Positions 33,022 to 43,930 of a stretch of 64,000 nt of DNA are shown in pieces. The translations under genes and the position numbers were made by a program. Position 1 is the first letter of the stretch, and every line of letters starts with the position of its first letter. The stretch covers positions 62,001 through 126,000 of the forward strand of contig JAUKTV010000006.1 in assembly GCA_030549205.1 (NCBI GenBank), read 5' to 3'. The notes beneath the pieces are model-generated. The model had not been told where the DNA came from. It saw nothing but the letters and a program-made list of their open reading frames with translations, and did not search any database. Origin of the DNA: Apiosordaria backusii (Eukaryota; Ascomycota; Sordariomycetes; Sordariales; Lasiosphaeriaceae).

Positions 33022-35895
33022 CTAGCTACTCCACTCGGCGACGGCGGCCAAAGACGACAGCGTGTATGGATGCTCTGCGCCAAGCACACGCTGCCGAGCT
33101 TGGGCACAGTCCTTCATCAGTGCTAAGGCGTCTGAGTGTCGACCTTGGCTTTTCCAAGTAAAAGCGAGGTTGGACTTGCTCGTCAGCGTATGTGGGTGAT
33201 CGGCCCCAAGCTTGGCCTTACGAATCTCCATCACCTGCACAAACAGCTTCTCGGCCTCCTCCCACCGGCCCTGGTTCCAAAGTGTCGATGCCAGGTTGCC
33301 CATAATCGTCACCGTATCTGGGTGATCGGCCCCAAGCTTGGTCTTACGAGTCTCCATCACCTGCACTTCCAGCTTCTCGGCCTCCTCCCACCGGCCCTGG
33401 TTCCAAAGTGTCGACGCCAGGTTGGCCATGATCGTCAGCGTAGAAGGGTGATCGGCCCCAAGCTTGGTCTTACGAGTCTCCATCACCTGCACTTCCAGCT
33501 TCTCGGCCTCCTCCCACCGGCCCTGGTTCCAAAGTGTCGACGCCAGGTTGGCCATGCTCGTCAGCGTAGAAGGGTGATCGGCCCCAAGCTTGGTCTTACG
33601 AGTCTCCATCACCTGCACGTCCAGCTTCTCGGCCTCCTCCCACCGGCCCTGGTTCCTGTATGTTGACGCTAGGTTGGCCATGCTCGTCAGTGTATCTGGG
33701 TGATCAGCCCCAAGCTTGGTCTTGCGAGTCTCCATCACCTGCACGTCCAGCTTCTCGGCCTCCTCCCACCGGCCCTGGTTCCTGTATGTTGACGCTAGGT
33801 TGGCCATGCTCGTCAGTGTATCTGGGTGATCAGCCCCAAGCTTGGTCTTGCGAGTCTCCATCACCTGCACGTCCAGCTTCTCGGCCTCCTCCCACCGGCC
33901 CTGGTTCCTGTATGTCGACGCTAGGTTGGCTATACTTGTCAGCGTATGTGGGTGATCGGCCCCAAGCTTGGTCTTGCTTATCTCCATCACCTGCACTTCC
34001 AGCTTCTCGGCCTCTGCCCACCGGCCCTGGTGCCAAAGTGTCGATGCCAGGTTGGCCATGCTCGTCAGCGTATGTGGGTGATCGGCCCCAAGCTTGGTCT
34101 TACTTATCTCCATCACCTGCATCTCCAGCTTCCCGGCCTCCTCCCACCGGCCCTGAATTCTATAAATAGGTGCAAGCATCGTTCTGGACAAGCTCGTAAG
34201 GAGATGATCTTTACCAAATATGAAAATCAAATCAACCGTTTCCTGTTTCAGTTGCACCTCCGCTTTATCTAGCCTTTTCTGTTCGAGGTAAGGATAGCTA
34301 AAATCCGCCCAACGCATGTGTCCCATAATGCTTAACTTAGACACGATAGAAGCCCGAAAAGCACTACTCTCCAGACGCAGGTTAGAAACCATGTCTCTGA
34401 CGACCTGGATATTCTGATTGCCTCGGCTTAGAATACCCTCGGCTTTGGCGTGATCTCTCGCAGCACCGAAGCCTATGTAGTAGCAAAACGCTGCTTGAAC
34501 AGCAAGAGATGGCGACTGGGAATGACCTCTTAAGAGACAGCGAGTAATGTAGGAGCGAACTCGATAGTCGCTATGATAAAAGTCTTGAATTGTAATTTCG
34601 ATCTGAATAACGTTAGCGTAACAGGAAAGAAACATTTCTCAAAATTTTGGAGGGATTATCACCTTGAAATCAGCGCTTGGTATATTACGTTTTATATCTG
34701 TCGCCGTCACCAGAGTCTCCGGAAGCGGTATCCTTCTTTTCTGTTAGCTTTGCGATTTTCCCTAAAAGAATCTGCTCACCGTTGTGGATCTAGCCTTCTC
34801 AGCAATGTCGAGAGACTGAGTTCCCGATTACCAGGATCTTGACTCAAGCTCGAGCTAAAGAATTCCTTCAAAGCCATCTTCGTGTCGTGCTTTAATGTTG
34901 TGTCCGATGCTAAGAGCTGCTGCGCATACGTCTGGAGCTCTCCCTTCTTCGTGCGTAGTCTTTTCTCTGCTGGCGTAAGAGACCCGACGTCTACCACAAC
35001 ACCTTGGGGTGGAGGTGTTGTTACCGACAAAGAAGGCTCAAATAAGAGCCAGAGACACAGCATGCCAAAGGAGAACAGGTCGGTTCTCGTTGCCTCTGGC
35101 GGAGTCCACTCCCACCCGCGACGGTCGTTGTTATCCGGGATCTCTGGCGCGTGCCATGGCTCCGATCTTGGCAGCCGAAGTCGTTGATCATGGCGGATGT
35201 ATCGTGAGGAGTACCCGAAGTCTATGACTTTTGCGCGATACTCCCCGGATGTTTCTTTGAAGACAAGGACATTTTTCGGTTTGATATCCCCATGAACGAT
35301 TTCTGTAGATATGTTAGTTATCGTTCTATCCTGGAAGAGCTGTCTGCTTACGATTGGTGTGCATGTCTATGACTGCTCTCCCTACGTCCAGACAAAGCCT
35401 AAGTCGGTCGTTGATTATCATGCCTCGTCCACTGTGCCTTGCGAAATGATCCAAGTCTCCATAATGAGATTTCTCAAACACTAGCACTGGCCATGGCTTG
35501 TCGTCGGTAGGAGAGATTTCCCAACATATTCCTTGTAGCTGGGCGATATTCGCATGTTCGCGTACCGGGGTTTCGCTCAACACGGCGATTTCATTGATGA
35601 GAGTCCGGAAGATCTGCTCTTCGGTCTTTTGTTGCTTGTGGTAGGCCTTGAAGGCAAAGCTCGTGTCCAAGTTGACAAGAGCCTGGTAGATGATCGAAGT
35701 CCCACCGATGCCTTTGTCATCATCGTGTGTTATATCCCAGACGAGAGGTAGAATTTCGATTTGCAGGGCTTGAGCCGTGGCGAGAAAGGACAGGAAGTTG
35801 AACTTGTCAGGCTCAGGCTCCGTCCCCTGCACCTCTGCGCCTGAAGAGAATTGCACTTGGGGGAGGACGGATGAAGGATAGCCAAAGGTTGACAT
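33022..35895 (-). CDS. protein kinase-TPR fusion protein
   Basis: Four exons, complement(35352-35895), (34780-35302), (34663-34735) and (33022-34602), encode 906 residues. The introns are 49, 44 and 60 nt with ACTAAC or CTAAC-type branch sites and keep frame. Residues about 60-340 form a kinase fold: IGGTSIIYQA loop, FAFKAY with the Lys, VLVFEKSHYGDLDHF hinge, catalytic loop VHGDIKPKNVL (HGD rather than HRD), VIDFGYSS, and APEIPDNND. A linker (DYRVRSYITRCL, AFCYYIGFGAARDHAKAEG) resembles Sel1-like repeats. Residues about 520-906 are nine kinesin-light-chain-type TPR units of 42 residues (GRWEEAEKL..., LGADHPDTLTSMANLAS). No NB-ARC or NACHT module lies between kinase and TPRs. The kinase residues K, D and DFG are present, so it may be active. 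The layout suggests a signalling receptor with a repeat sensor. Function is inferred. Confidence 0.85.
33146..34152 (-). repeat. 126-bp in-frame tandem repeats encoding TPR units
   Basis: About eight units of exactly 126 bp. The units at 33657-33782 and 33783-33908 look identical base for base, and neighbours differ mostly in the codons for DHPDT/DHPST and TYRNQ/TLWNQ. Such homogeneity points to recent unit duplication or gene conversion, as in fungal recognition proteins. Confidence 0.85.
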
Positions 35896-36438
35896 AATGT
35901 TGATCGGTGATATTAACTAGGAAACCGATTTGGCGATCGCTTAGCACAGGACTGTATTGTAATGTAAGACTTCAGCGAGAACCAACATCTCGCTTCCGAA
36001 GAAAAGCTGTTGGGATGGCGGTGAGCTTCGGTTAGGCAGCATTGCACGTGACAAATTGTGACTCACGACACGAGGAGGGATGATACCCGAGTGGTTGGGG
36101 GCCGAATATGGGAAGAACAATGCGCCGAACCGGTGAAATCAGCTGTCGGGAGGCGTCCACGGGTGGTTCAGGATGATCCCCAGTGAATCGCCCACGGCTG
36201 GACCGGCGCTCGAAAGGGGCCGATGCGCGCTTCGAATCGATATCTGGCCTCAAGATCCAAGGGACATTCAACAATCAATACAATCTGGTCTCATGCCTAA
36301 ATGCACCCAATGCCGTGAGGATCCATTGCTCAGCTCCGCGTCCACAACTCATCGTCAGTACAACCCGCTAGACGTACTTCAATCTATCTAGGATACAAAA
36401 GGCTCGACACAAATTCGTAAAGCATACGTTCCATAACC
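35896..36438. other. intergenic region between two minus-strand kinase genes
   Basis: It holds the upstream region of the kinase-TPR gene and the 3' flank of the tandem-kinase gene. Both short plus-strand ORFs here lack motifs. Confidence 0.45.
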
Positions 36439-39268
36439 CTACTCTATAGTCGGAATCCTATCCATGACCAAACTCTTAAATGCCACAGACCAATGGCCTT
36501 CCCCATCTGCGTCCACTGACATTCCCCCAAAGCCTCCCTCCAAGCATATACGGGATGCCTCCATATAACGTGTTCCCATACTAATACCAAGTAGCGGAAC
36601 CCTACTCCTCAGGACTTCCCTCCTGAACTCTTCGTCTGATATGCCTTTGAAACGCTCCTTTTTTGTGATCCTAGACAAAGTTTTCCACAGCCCAATCTCC
36701 AAAAGGATCATGCCGACCGAGTAGTAGTCAAACTCCTCTCTGTAGCGTGCATGGTGTGTCAAGTACTCTGGATGCTGATAGCTCTGGAGCTCGCTGTCAA
36801 TGTCTGGTCCATGGGTGTGCGAATCGAGCTGGTTCTCTCGGCTGCCGGCGAAGCCCAAAATTCGTGGTTCTTTGGCCCATTCGGCTTTCTCGGCCCCCTT
36901 CCGTGGAAAGAAAAGTACGTTCATCGAGTGGAGGTTACGGTGCAGCCATCCGACCTTGTGAAACGTGTAGATGCATCGGCATATGTCAAAGGCCAGTCGG
37001 AAGCGGTATTCAAGCAGTATGTGAGGAGGGTTTTCTGCATCGAGAAGCCTGTGCAGAGTAACCGGCTGCGTTCCCGGCGGGATATTGTAGACAAAGCCCA
37101 AGGCCGGTTGGGACTCATCATGGTATATACCCCTGCAGCGCAAGCTGCCAGGAATCTGTGCGGTGCTGTTGTTATGGAGTAGGCTGGCCACAGACGTCAG
37201 CCGACGTCGAAGCTCCGTCCCGATGACATTATCGGCCCACGATTCCTTGTATCTCAACCACTCCACAAGAATATGCTCAGATGCTGGTGCCAGACAAGCG
37301 AGGTCATGGATATCGACGCGATCCACCAGGGTAATATCTCTTTGGTTCAGAACGAGCTCCGTCTGCTCGATCAGACCCCCGTTCTCAGCAAGGGCTGTGA
37401 GATGCTTGACAGCCAGCAAAGTTCCGATGTCTTTGTCATCTACGTCGGTGATTGCTGCCGATAACTTGCCCAACTGCTCCGCATCATCCTCTCTCAGAAC
37501 CTCATTCACTAAATGCTCCTTCGCGACAGAGCGATGGGTTGGCGGAAGCGCCTCCACCAGCCTCGCGTGCTGATATCGGAGAAGGGAGTACTTCACGTAT
37601 TTGGTGTCATTGACCCTCTCCCCACTGCCTTCTAAGATGCATCGCATGTCTTCCAGCGCCTGGACAGTCTTTGGGAAGTCAAAATCGAGATCGCTCTGTT
37701 CGGTTTGGTCCATTGCGTCGAGTAACTGATTGAAGGCAAAGAGCCAGCTTTGGAAGCGCTTGTTGCCGAGTAGAAGGTCGATGCACTTATCAGCGTTACA
37801 TGCACTGTCCAGGCCCCGGCCTACAGGCTTTGCCATAGATAGGATAGATATACCACGAAGAGACTTCTTCACCTGTGCGGAGCGTGGTCGTTTCTTCGGA
37901 TCCAGTGAGAGCATCTTCTGAATTAGGCCAACCATCCGCACACGATATGGCTCTCCGTCTGCCTGTAAGTCGTTCAACCAGGTTGTGACCTCAGGACTCG
38001 GCGTCTCTAGTCCTCGATAGAAGCGAATGCACCAGGTGTTAGGGGCCCACTCAAACTCTCTCTTGTCGCAAAATGTCTTGACTCCATCCGAACCCTTCAC
38101 CATGTAAGTCAACACCTCTGCGAGGATACATCCGAAGGACCATATATCGCTCGCGCGGCGAGCTTGAACGTGACCGTCGCGGAGGGTTTGAAACTCGGGG
38201 GCAGCATAGGGGCCATCAACCCCTATAAAGGTGGTCAAAGAGTTATCCTCTGTATGTTCGAAACTCGAGAGTCCCAAATCAGCGAGTAAGAAGGTCTTTC
38301 CATGGATCAAGACATTTCGAGGCGCAAGGTCGTGGTGGCATCCAGATAGGCTGACATCAAGCGCTTTTGACATGAAGTTATGCATGGCGTCCACTGCATC
38401 GGCCAGTCCTGCGAGAGCTAGTGGAAAGTGCAACTCCTCTGGCCCATTCCGCTTCCCGTTGAGAAGATCTGCAAGTGAACCACCATCGGCGACGGCAAAT
38501 ATGAGGTTGTACTGTTGCCGGTATCTGTAGGCGCAGTATAGTTGGATGATGTTCGGGTGCTTCAAATGCGTAAGGAGAGCTAAATTTTTCAACTCTTTTT
38601 GAAAATCAAGTATAGGCTCCCCTCTGTCTCTGATTTGCTTCCTGATAACCTGAAAAAAAGTGCGATACGGGGTCAGAAACGTTTGTAGCTAGCTTAATAT
38701 GGTCGGTTGCTACAGAAGGGACACTCACCTCGTGGTTTTGTGATGGCAGTCGATGGCATTGGGGATGGAGCTTGACTTTCGAAACCACACCCATTGCCCC
38801 TTTACCGGCAGGCTCCTCGTGTAGAAAAGGCAGTATAGTTTTCGTGTCGAGTATCCGGTCAATGCTATGTTGGTGCATAATAGGGATGAAGAACTCCCAT
38901 TGCTTCTCGAGGAAATTCCTGATCATTGAGTTTGCCGCATCTTTCTCGAATATTTGCTGCAGCGCCTCGGAGGTATAAGGTATACGATCATCGGGATGAG
39001 ATCGCAGCGAGTCGTGCCTGAAGAAGCTAGAAATGACCTCGCCGTGACGTATGAAGACCAAGATTGCGAAACATCTCCGGGCACCCCGTAGAATGCCGTC
39101 TGTCAAGTCTATGATCTCGTGGAGTGGGACCGCAGAGCTTCTTAAGGCAAGCTTGATAGCAGACTCGGAAACAACGTCGAACAACTCGTCATCAAGAATG
39201 AAGTGGCGCTCTTCCCAGTTAGTATTCGCGAAACGAATACTTTCCAGCTTCTCCCGTAATTCGTCCAT
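36439..39268 (-). CDS. tandem kinase-pseudokinase protein
   Basis: Two exons, complement(38729-39268) and complement(36439-38649), encode 916 residues; the 79-nt intron has a GTGAGTG donor and TTTTTTCAG acceptor. Residues 1-150 are a helical N-terminal region (MDELREKLESIRFANTNWEE). Kinase 1, about 155-440, has GKGAMGVVSKVKL, LKHPNIIQLYCAYRY, catalytic loop HHDLAPRNVLI, LADLGLSSF and APEF, with an AxSDIWSFGCILAEV helix. A helical linker follows. The second kinase-like fold, about 690-916, has CIYTFHKVGWLHRNLHSMNVLFF (Asn for the catalytic Asp), GFAGS instead of DFG, and FDYYSVGMILLEIGLW, so it should be catalytically dead. That second part resembles the C-terminal kinase-like region found in many fungal HeLo/HET-type proteins. 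It lies 544 bases upstream of the kinase-TPR gene on the same strand. Confidence 0.85.
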
Positions 39269-39397
39269 ATTTCCAATTATGCAGATCTGACGATCTGACA
39301 GAAGACAGCAGTCCGGGTGGGGGGGATGCGTTGCGATAGATTGACGGGGTCGAGCAGGTGCGGCCTAAGGGCACTGCTTGTAGTTCCGCAAGTCTGC

Positions 39398-39686
39398 TTA
39401 TATGCGTTGGATTGACTTGATCTCATCCTGATGTAACGTTAGGTGAATGCGCGTTATCTCGAGTGTCAGGATTCAAAGGTACTTACCTCCGCGAGTACTT
39501 CTGGAACGTTGATCTCGTAGCTTTCGTCTCTCTCCTTAGTCAAATAACGTCAAAATCTGTCGCTAATGTAGCTAGCGGTTCCCGACCTACCTGTATTTTG
39601 AAGTTGCCAGCTCCGAATTTGGACACGAGAAGATTGCGAAGGTCTTCTAGCTTGATGTAGCGGTTTGAGATCGATTGCGGCTCCAT
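39398..39686 (-). CDS. 57-residue microprotein, possible adaptor domain
   Basis: Three exons, complement(39591-39686), (39487-39534) and (39398-39427), all in phase 0, with introns of 56 and 59 nt (GTAGGT and GTAAGT donors, CTAACGTTACATCAG acceptor region). The protein reads MEPQSISNRYIKLEDLRNLL, VSKFGAGNFKIQ, ERDESYEINVPEVLAE, DEIKSIQRI. It looks like one compact alpha/beta domain ending at the EDEIKSI helix. It ends 129 bases before the start of the tandem-kinase gene on the same strand. If exon 2 is spliced instead to an AG at about 39294, it runs in frame (ICIIGNMDELRE) into the kinase, so it could also serve as an alternative N-terminal domain. I recall similar short domains near fungal NLR-like genes but cannot name a family. 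Confidence 0.55.
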
Positions 39687-40310
39687 CTTGGGGCCTAAAG
39701 TGATGCGATGAGATGAAGATAAAGACTGGAAAGGTTCGGAAGTTATTTCGCCTTGGGGCTTATTTGTGTGTATGGCTTGTTGTGACACTGCTTCAGTAGT
39801 GGGACGGTGTAAAGCCGGGTAAACTCTTCGCCAATCGGCACCAGCGAACGCGCCCACGGCGAGGCATCAATCCCTTTTTCGCTCCGGCGAGGCATCTTTT
39901 GGGCTTGTCTGACATACGAATGGGCTGCAGGCCGCATCCTCGCCGCCTGGTCGGGCAACCCCCTAATCGCGCCAATCAACGTACCCCACGTCAGCGCGCT
40001 CGAAGATGTTTTCTGCTCGCGCACTCGGCGATGCCGTATGCCCAGCCTCGATACGGCATGGAATTAATGTCGCTCGCCTCACTTTACGATGGGCAGTGCC
40101 AGAAGCCAAGCTTTACAAGCAGCACGGGCTCGCTCCCGGCTCTCTGCAGCACCCCGACAGAGAGGGTTCTCTCATTCCATTCGAAAGCTTTGCCCACCAC
40201 CTGCTGTCCAGACAGAATCAAATGCTACATGTATTCTTAGCCCTCATTTACAACCGCCATCTCGCAAGAGGTGGTTGTGACCAAATCTGTACCTTCATCC
40301 AACATTCGCA
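39687..40310. other. divergent intergenic region
   Basis: It lies between the minus-strand microprotein gene and the plus-strand CorA-like gene. Open frames here have no motif. The first exon of the CorA-like protein might begin further left than 40311. Confidence 0.4.
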
Positions 40311-42158
40311 ATGCATACCTTTATGTTCGATCAACGAACTCACCAGGGAGATAGGTACCCGGTGGATATAAACTGCTATGCGCCAATTGGAGAGGATCTC
40401 AGTTTGTGCGACCGGCAGTTGAGTGAGGAATCATTAAAACTCTTCCAGATTTCTGGAGGCGGTACCGATGTCCTACGACAAGACGGAGGTAAGACTCAAT
40501 TTAATTTCCAGAACGCAGGCTCTAATATATACAACAGCGTTACCACAGACGCAATGTCAGCGAATCTTTCTCACCAGTGAAGAGATTGAAGAACATGGAA
40601 TCTTTGACGTATGAGCCGGCCCAGGTTGTGATTCGGCGAGCCGTGGCGCTGATATCAAAGATACAGAACCTACGAGGGGACTCATGGCGGCATCTGATCT
40701 TGTGAGATTCGACTGTCAAGAAAGCGTGGTTCAACATCAGTGGTGCTTACTTCGAATAGCATTGTTCGGCCGACCTTTTCGTGGAGTCAACTGTGCATTA
40801 CGGAGCTCGCATTTCGTACTTTGCTAGCTAGTTTACGAGTCTTTACCCCCTTCCTACCAGTGGTCCATACTTTTGGAACGAAAACGAACGACAAGCAACG
40901 AGTGAGAGATTTAGCATTCTATCGAGTGCTATCTTCGGCATACGGTTCGTTTAATATCAAGTGTTCTTAACTGTCATACTTATATTAATGTTCCGACTGG
41001 CAGAGTTCTGTTACAACATTCGCTACTTCGAATTAAACGGACGGGGACGGGGCAATCCATGGTCGCTCCGACAAACCGGCGTTTATCAGAAGTGCCTGGC
41101 GAATAAGCAATCTACATGGCTTCTCCTTAACTCTTCGAACTATATCACAGACCGCATCTCGGCAGCATTTGGGGGACAAAATAGATCGATCCATGAATCC
41201 TGCAAAGCGTCACAACTGTTACCTCACCTTTTCATCTTTTCGGCGGCGACTAGGAACTGGGATCAGTACACCGAGAACCTGCGTCAGAGATCCATGATAT
41301 TTGTAAGCAGTACAATACCTTTCCGCTATCCAGACTTATATTTTAACTAGACAAGATAGGATGAGAAAGCATATTCATCCCATGTCAACGAAACCTACTC
41401 AGATGACTACGAACTTTTATTCTCCGACGTCCAGGAAATAATGTCACTGAATGAGACGATTACTTTAGCATCCACTGTTTTAAAAGGACAAAGACGTGCG
41501 TTTTCAGAGTACAGTAGCCTACATGCGAGGTTGGATAAGAGAAAGCCAGGGTGCCACAACTGTGATACTGTGAGCACACTGGAGATGCTAGAGGCTGAGC
41601 TCCAACATCACCACGAAGCTATGACGATTTTGGCACGGACGACTTCAAGGACCACACAATTGGTAGGCCTATCCATACGGTTTTGAGCCGAGATTGTGGC
41701 TAATCTTGAGGAGCTCTCTGCAATACTGCAAACCCGGGCGAACGATCATCTGCGAGCTACTACGGCTACCATTCGGACGGACATCACACAAATCCAACTC
41801 CAGCTCGGACAGACACGTCTGGATACGGGCCAATTGCTGCGGGTTAGCAAGCAGGGACATGAAGACGCTACCAAAATCAAAATACTGGGCCAGATTGCAA
41901 CTCTGTTTCTCCCGGCATCTCTCATAGCTGTAAAAAGATCCCTGCCTGCGTGATAGATGAGCAGCTAACTTATATGATTAGTCTCTTTTCAGTTCTACCA
42001 TGTTCAGCGATTCCGATAACAGCACTTTTTATATAGCCTTGTACTTTGGAATCACTCTCCCGCTTTTATTAGCCACTCTTTTTCTCCTCATTCTCATCGA
42101 GAAAGGCTTGCCTAGGGGCACGCGAGTGCAACGCTTCTTCCAGGGTCTCCTCAAATGA
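40311..42158 (+). CDS. CorA-like Mg2+ transporter-fold membrane protein
   Basis: Eight exons keep phase throughout: 40311-40488, 40538-40608, 40667-40701, 40760-40944, 41004-41302, 41360-41662, 41711-41929 and 41982-42158, giving 488 residues. Introns are 48-59 nt, within the usual range for this genome. The soluble part has QRIFLTSEEIEEHGIF, WSQLCITELAFRTLLA, FCYNIRYFELNGRGRG and PWSLRQTGVYQKC, which match the fungal CorA-like group. Next come LLPHLFIFSAATRNWDQY and a long coiled region (EMLEAELQHHHEAMTILARTT). The end has KILGQIATLFLPASLIA followed by SLFSSTMFSDSDNST and YIALYFGITLPLLLATLFLL, i.e. the two terminal membrane segments of the CorA fold; the GMN filter motif is replaced by STM. 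Members of this expanded fungal family often lie near recognition and HET-type genes. Early exons are less certain than late ones. Confidence 0.7.
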
Positions 42159-43763
42159 CTTCTACCAGGTATAGGCCGTGACAACTAAGGCTAGCTGGTG
42201 GGGGTAAGAGCAGCACTATCAGTGCTATATTTGGCAGAAGGGAAAAGGGAAGGACTGCTGGAATCTCTAGTTATATATATTTGTCCTCTTGCCTGCTTGT
42301 TAGTCACCGACAACCACTTGAGTTGGCTGCATAGCTATTGATTGTCTTGTGCGTAATCACGCTTTTCCGCATTCAACTCTTACGGATGCTCGCTCTGCCA
42401 TGGTCACGCAGGCTCGGTCAGAGACCGTTGAATCTGCAATCAATTCCATCAATTCCATCCCTATCATCATCAATTCCATCGTTTTGCATCAATCAATCTC
42501 AATCCGGGGCAGACAAACGGGCGAGAAAGCCGAACCCGAAACTGCACAGCCCATCTACACCGTGGTTGAGAAGCTGGCTGATCGGGAGGAGGTGAGTATT
42601 TATTCCCGCGCTTCTTGGCAGACCTCGCTAGCTGATTTCAGAAGGACCTCGTCCAAAATCATTCGTCAAGTCCCCCAAGAGACCGGAGACACCACATCGC
42701 CGCCGGCATCCGTCCCGTCACCCTGTCTCCTACTTCCATCCCGGCATCCGTCCCCGTCACCACACGCCGCATCCATATTCCATTTCCGTCACCAGGCGCT
42801 CCGGCGTTGCCCCGCGCCCTCTCTCCGAGCTCTGCTTCATCAGCAGCCGTCAGCGAATCCTCCATCCGTCTCTCCTCTATCGGATATTTGCGACTGTATT
42901 CCACCTCTTCTCCTGGGATCTCTTCTTCGCTGACATGCCGTTACAGCCTTCAAAGGGAGCTTACCCGTAGTATCTGTTCAGAGATGTCCTGACACCAGGG
43001 TAGAAAAAGCGCTCGACGGGCTCAGCGAATACGATCTCAATCTCGACATCAGAACACAACTTAGGTTCGATGTGGTATACCCTAAATCCGCACCAGAAGA
43101 GCGCGCCTTGGAAGTCACCGCCTCCACCATCCTCACCCCCATTCATCTCCGAAACAACAACGGCACAACGCTCGCAATCAAAGTCGAACGCCCATCCATA
43201 ATGCCCGAACAGCGAAACACCTCGAGCACGCGCTGCTGTTCCCTCGAGCACGCGCTGCTGGAATCTACCACCAAAATAGCGGGTGGGCGAGCTTTCCGTG
43301 GTGAATGCTGACTCTAATCCAGTCAGCCCTCACCACGGGCACCATGCAGGTCATGTTGGTCCTCTGGGGATGCTTCCACTTTAAGCCGTTTTCCGGGTCG
43401 CTCCAGCTCGGCGAGGTCGTTTTCGCCGATGCCATCAAAGACATCGTCGTCATCCGTTCAAGGTCATTCAACAAATTGTCGTCATACTCGTTATCCGACA
43501 TGTTCTAACCACAGTGCGGCCGCTGCTCCCGGATGGAAGAGCATTGCGCGCCCCACAAAGATGATGAGGATGGCAATGATGGTAATGATGAGGATAAGAA
43601 TGATGAAGGAAGAGGGAGAGTTGGGATGCAGAGGGAGAAGTTTGGTTTGATTGCCCATCTTGCATCTGTTCCTGCCTGGACATCTGCACGTCATTACGTC
43701 CGATCGCGCCATCACACGTAAGTGTTCCTGAAGTTGGCGAGAGACTCTTTTAACATGGACTAG
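42159..43763. other. region with weak coding-like fragments
   Basis: A plus-strand ORF at 42394-42594 (ETAQPIYTVVEKLADREE, then a GTGAGT donor) and minus-strand frames at 42961-43501 (MSDNEYDDNLLNDLERM, GHYGWAFDFDCERCAVVV) look partly coding, but none can be assigned or joined into a gene. A GATGAN-rich acidic stretch lies at about 43558-43615. Confidence 0.3.
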
Positions 43764-43930
43764 CGGACATACACCCATACGCACAGAATATCTGTGAGTT
43801 GCTCGGACTACGGCTCTCCTTCCCGACCAGAGAGACGAACCACGACCGACAAACTCTTCTCGATATCCCGGATGTGCTACTGACGGCGGCTGTTGTTGTG
43901 GCTACGAAGTACCTCTATCCACTGCTGGTT
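43764..43930 (+). pseudogene. fragment resembling Rrn7/TAF1B-type RNA polymerase I factor
   Basis: After a plausible intron (GTAAGTGTTC donor near 43721, GACTAG acceptor) the frame reads DIHPYAQNICELLGLRLSFP, then LLDIPDVLLTAAVVVATKYLYPL. In Rrn7 proteins a block of this form (DIHxY...LLG...P E/D xLL xAxVVxATK) lies in the cyclin-like core. The zinc ribbon and C-terminal parts are not found, so this is at most a fragment left by rearrangement. Confidence 0.4.

Noticed and set aside
33136..34272. Plus-strand ORFs of 176, 169 and 108 codons
   Set aside because: They are antisense readings of the 126-bp TPR repeats; their own repetition simply mirrors the real gene on the minus strand.
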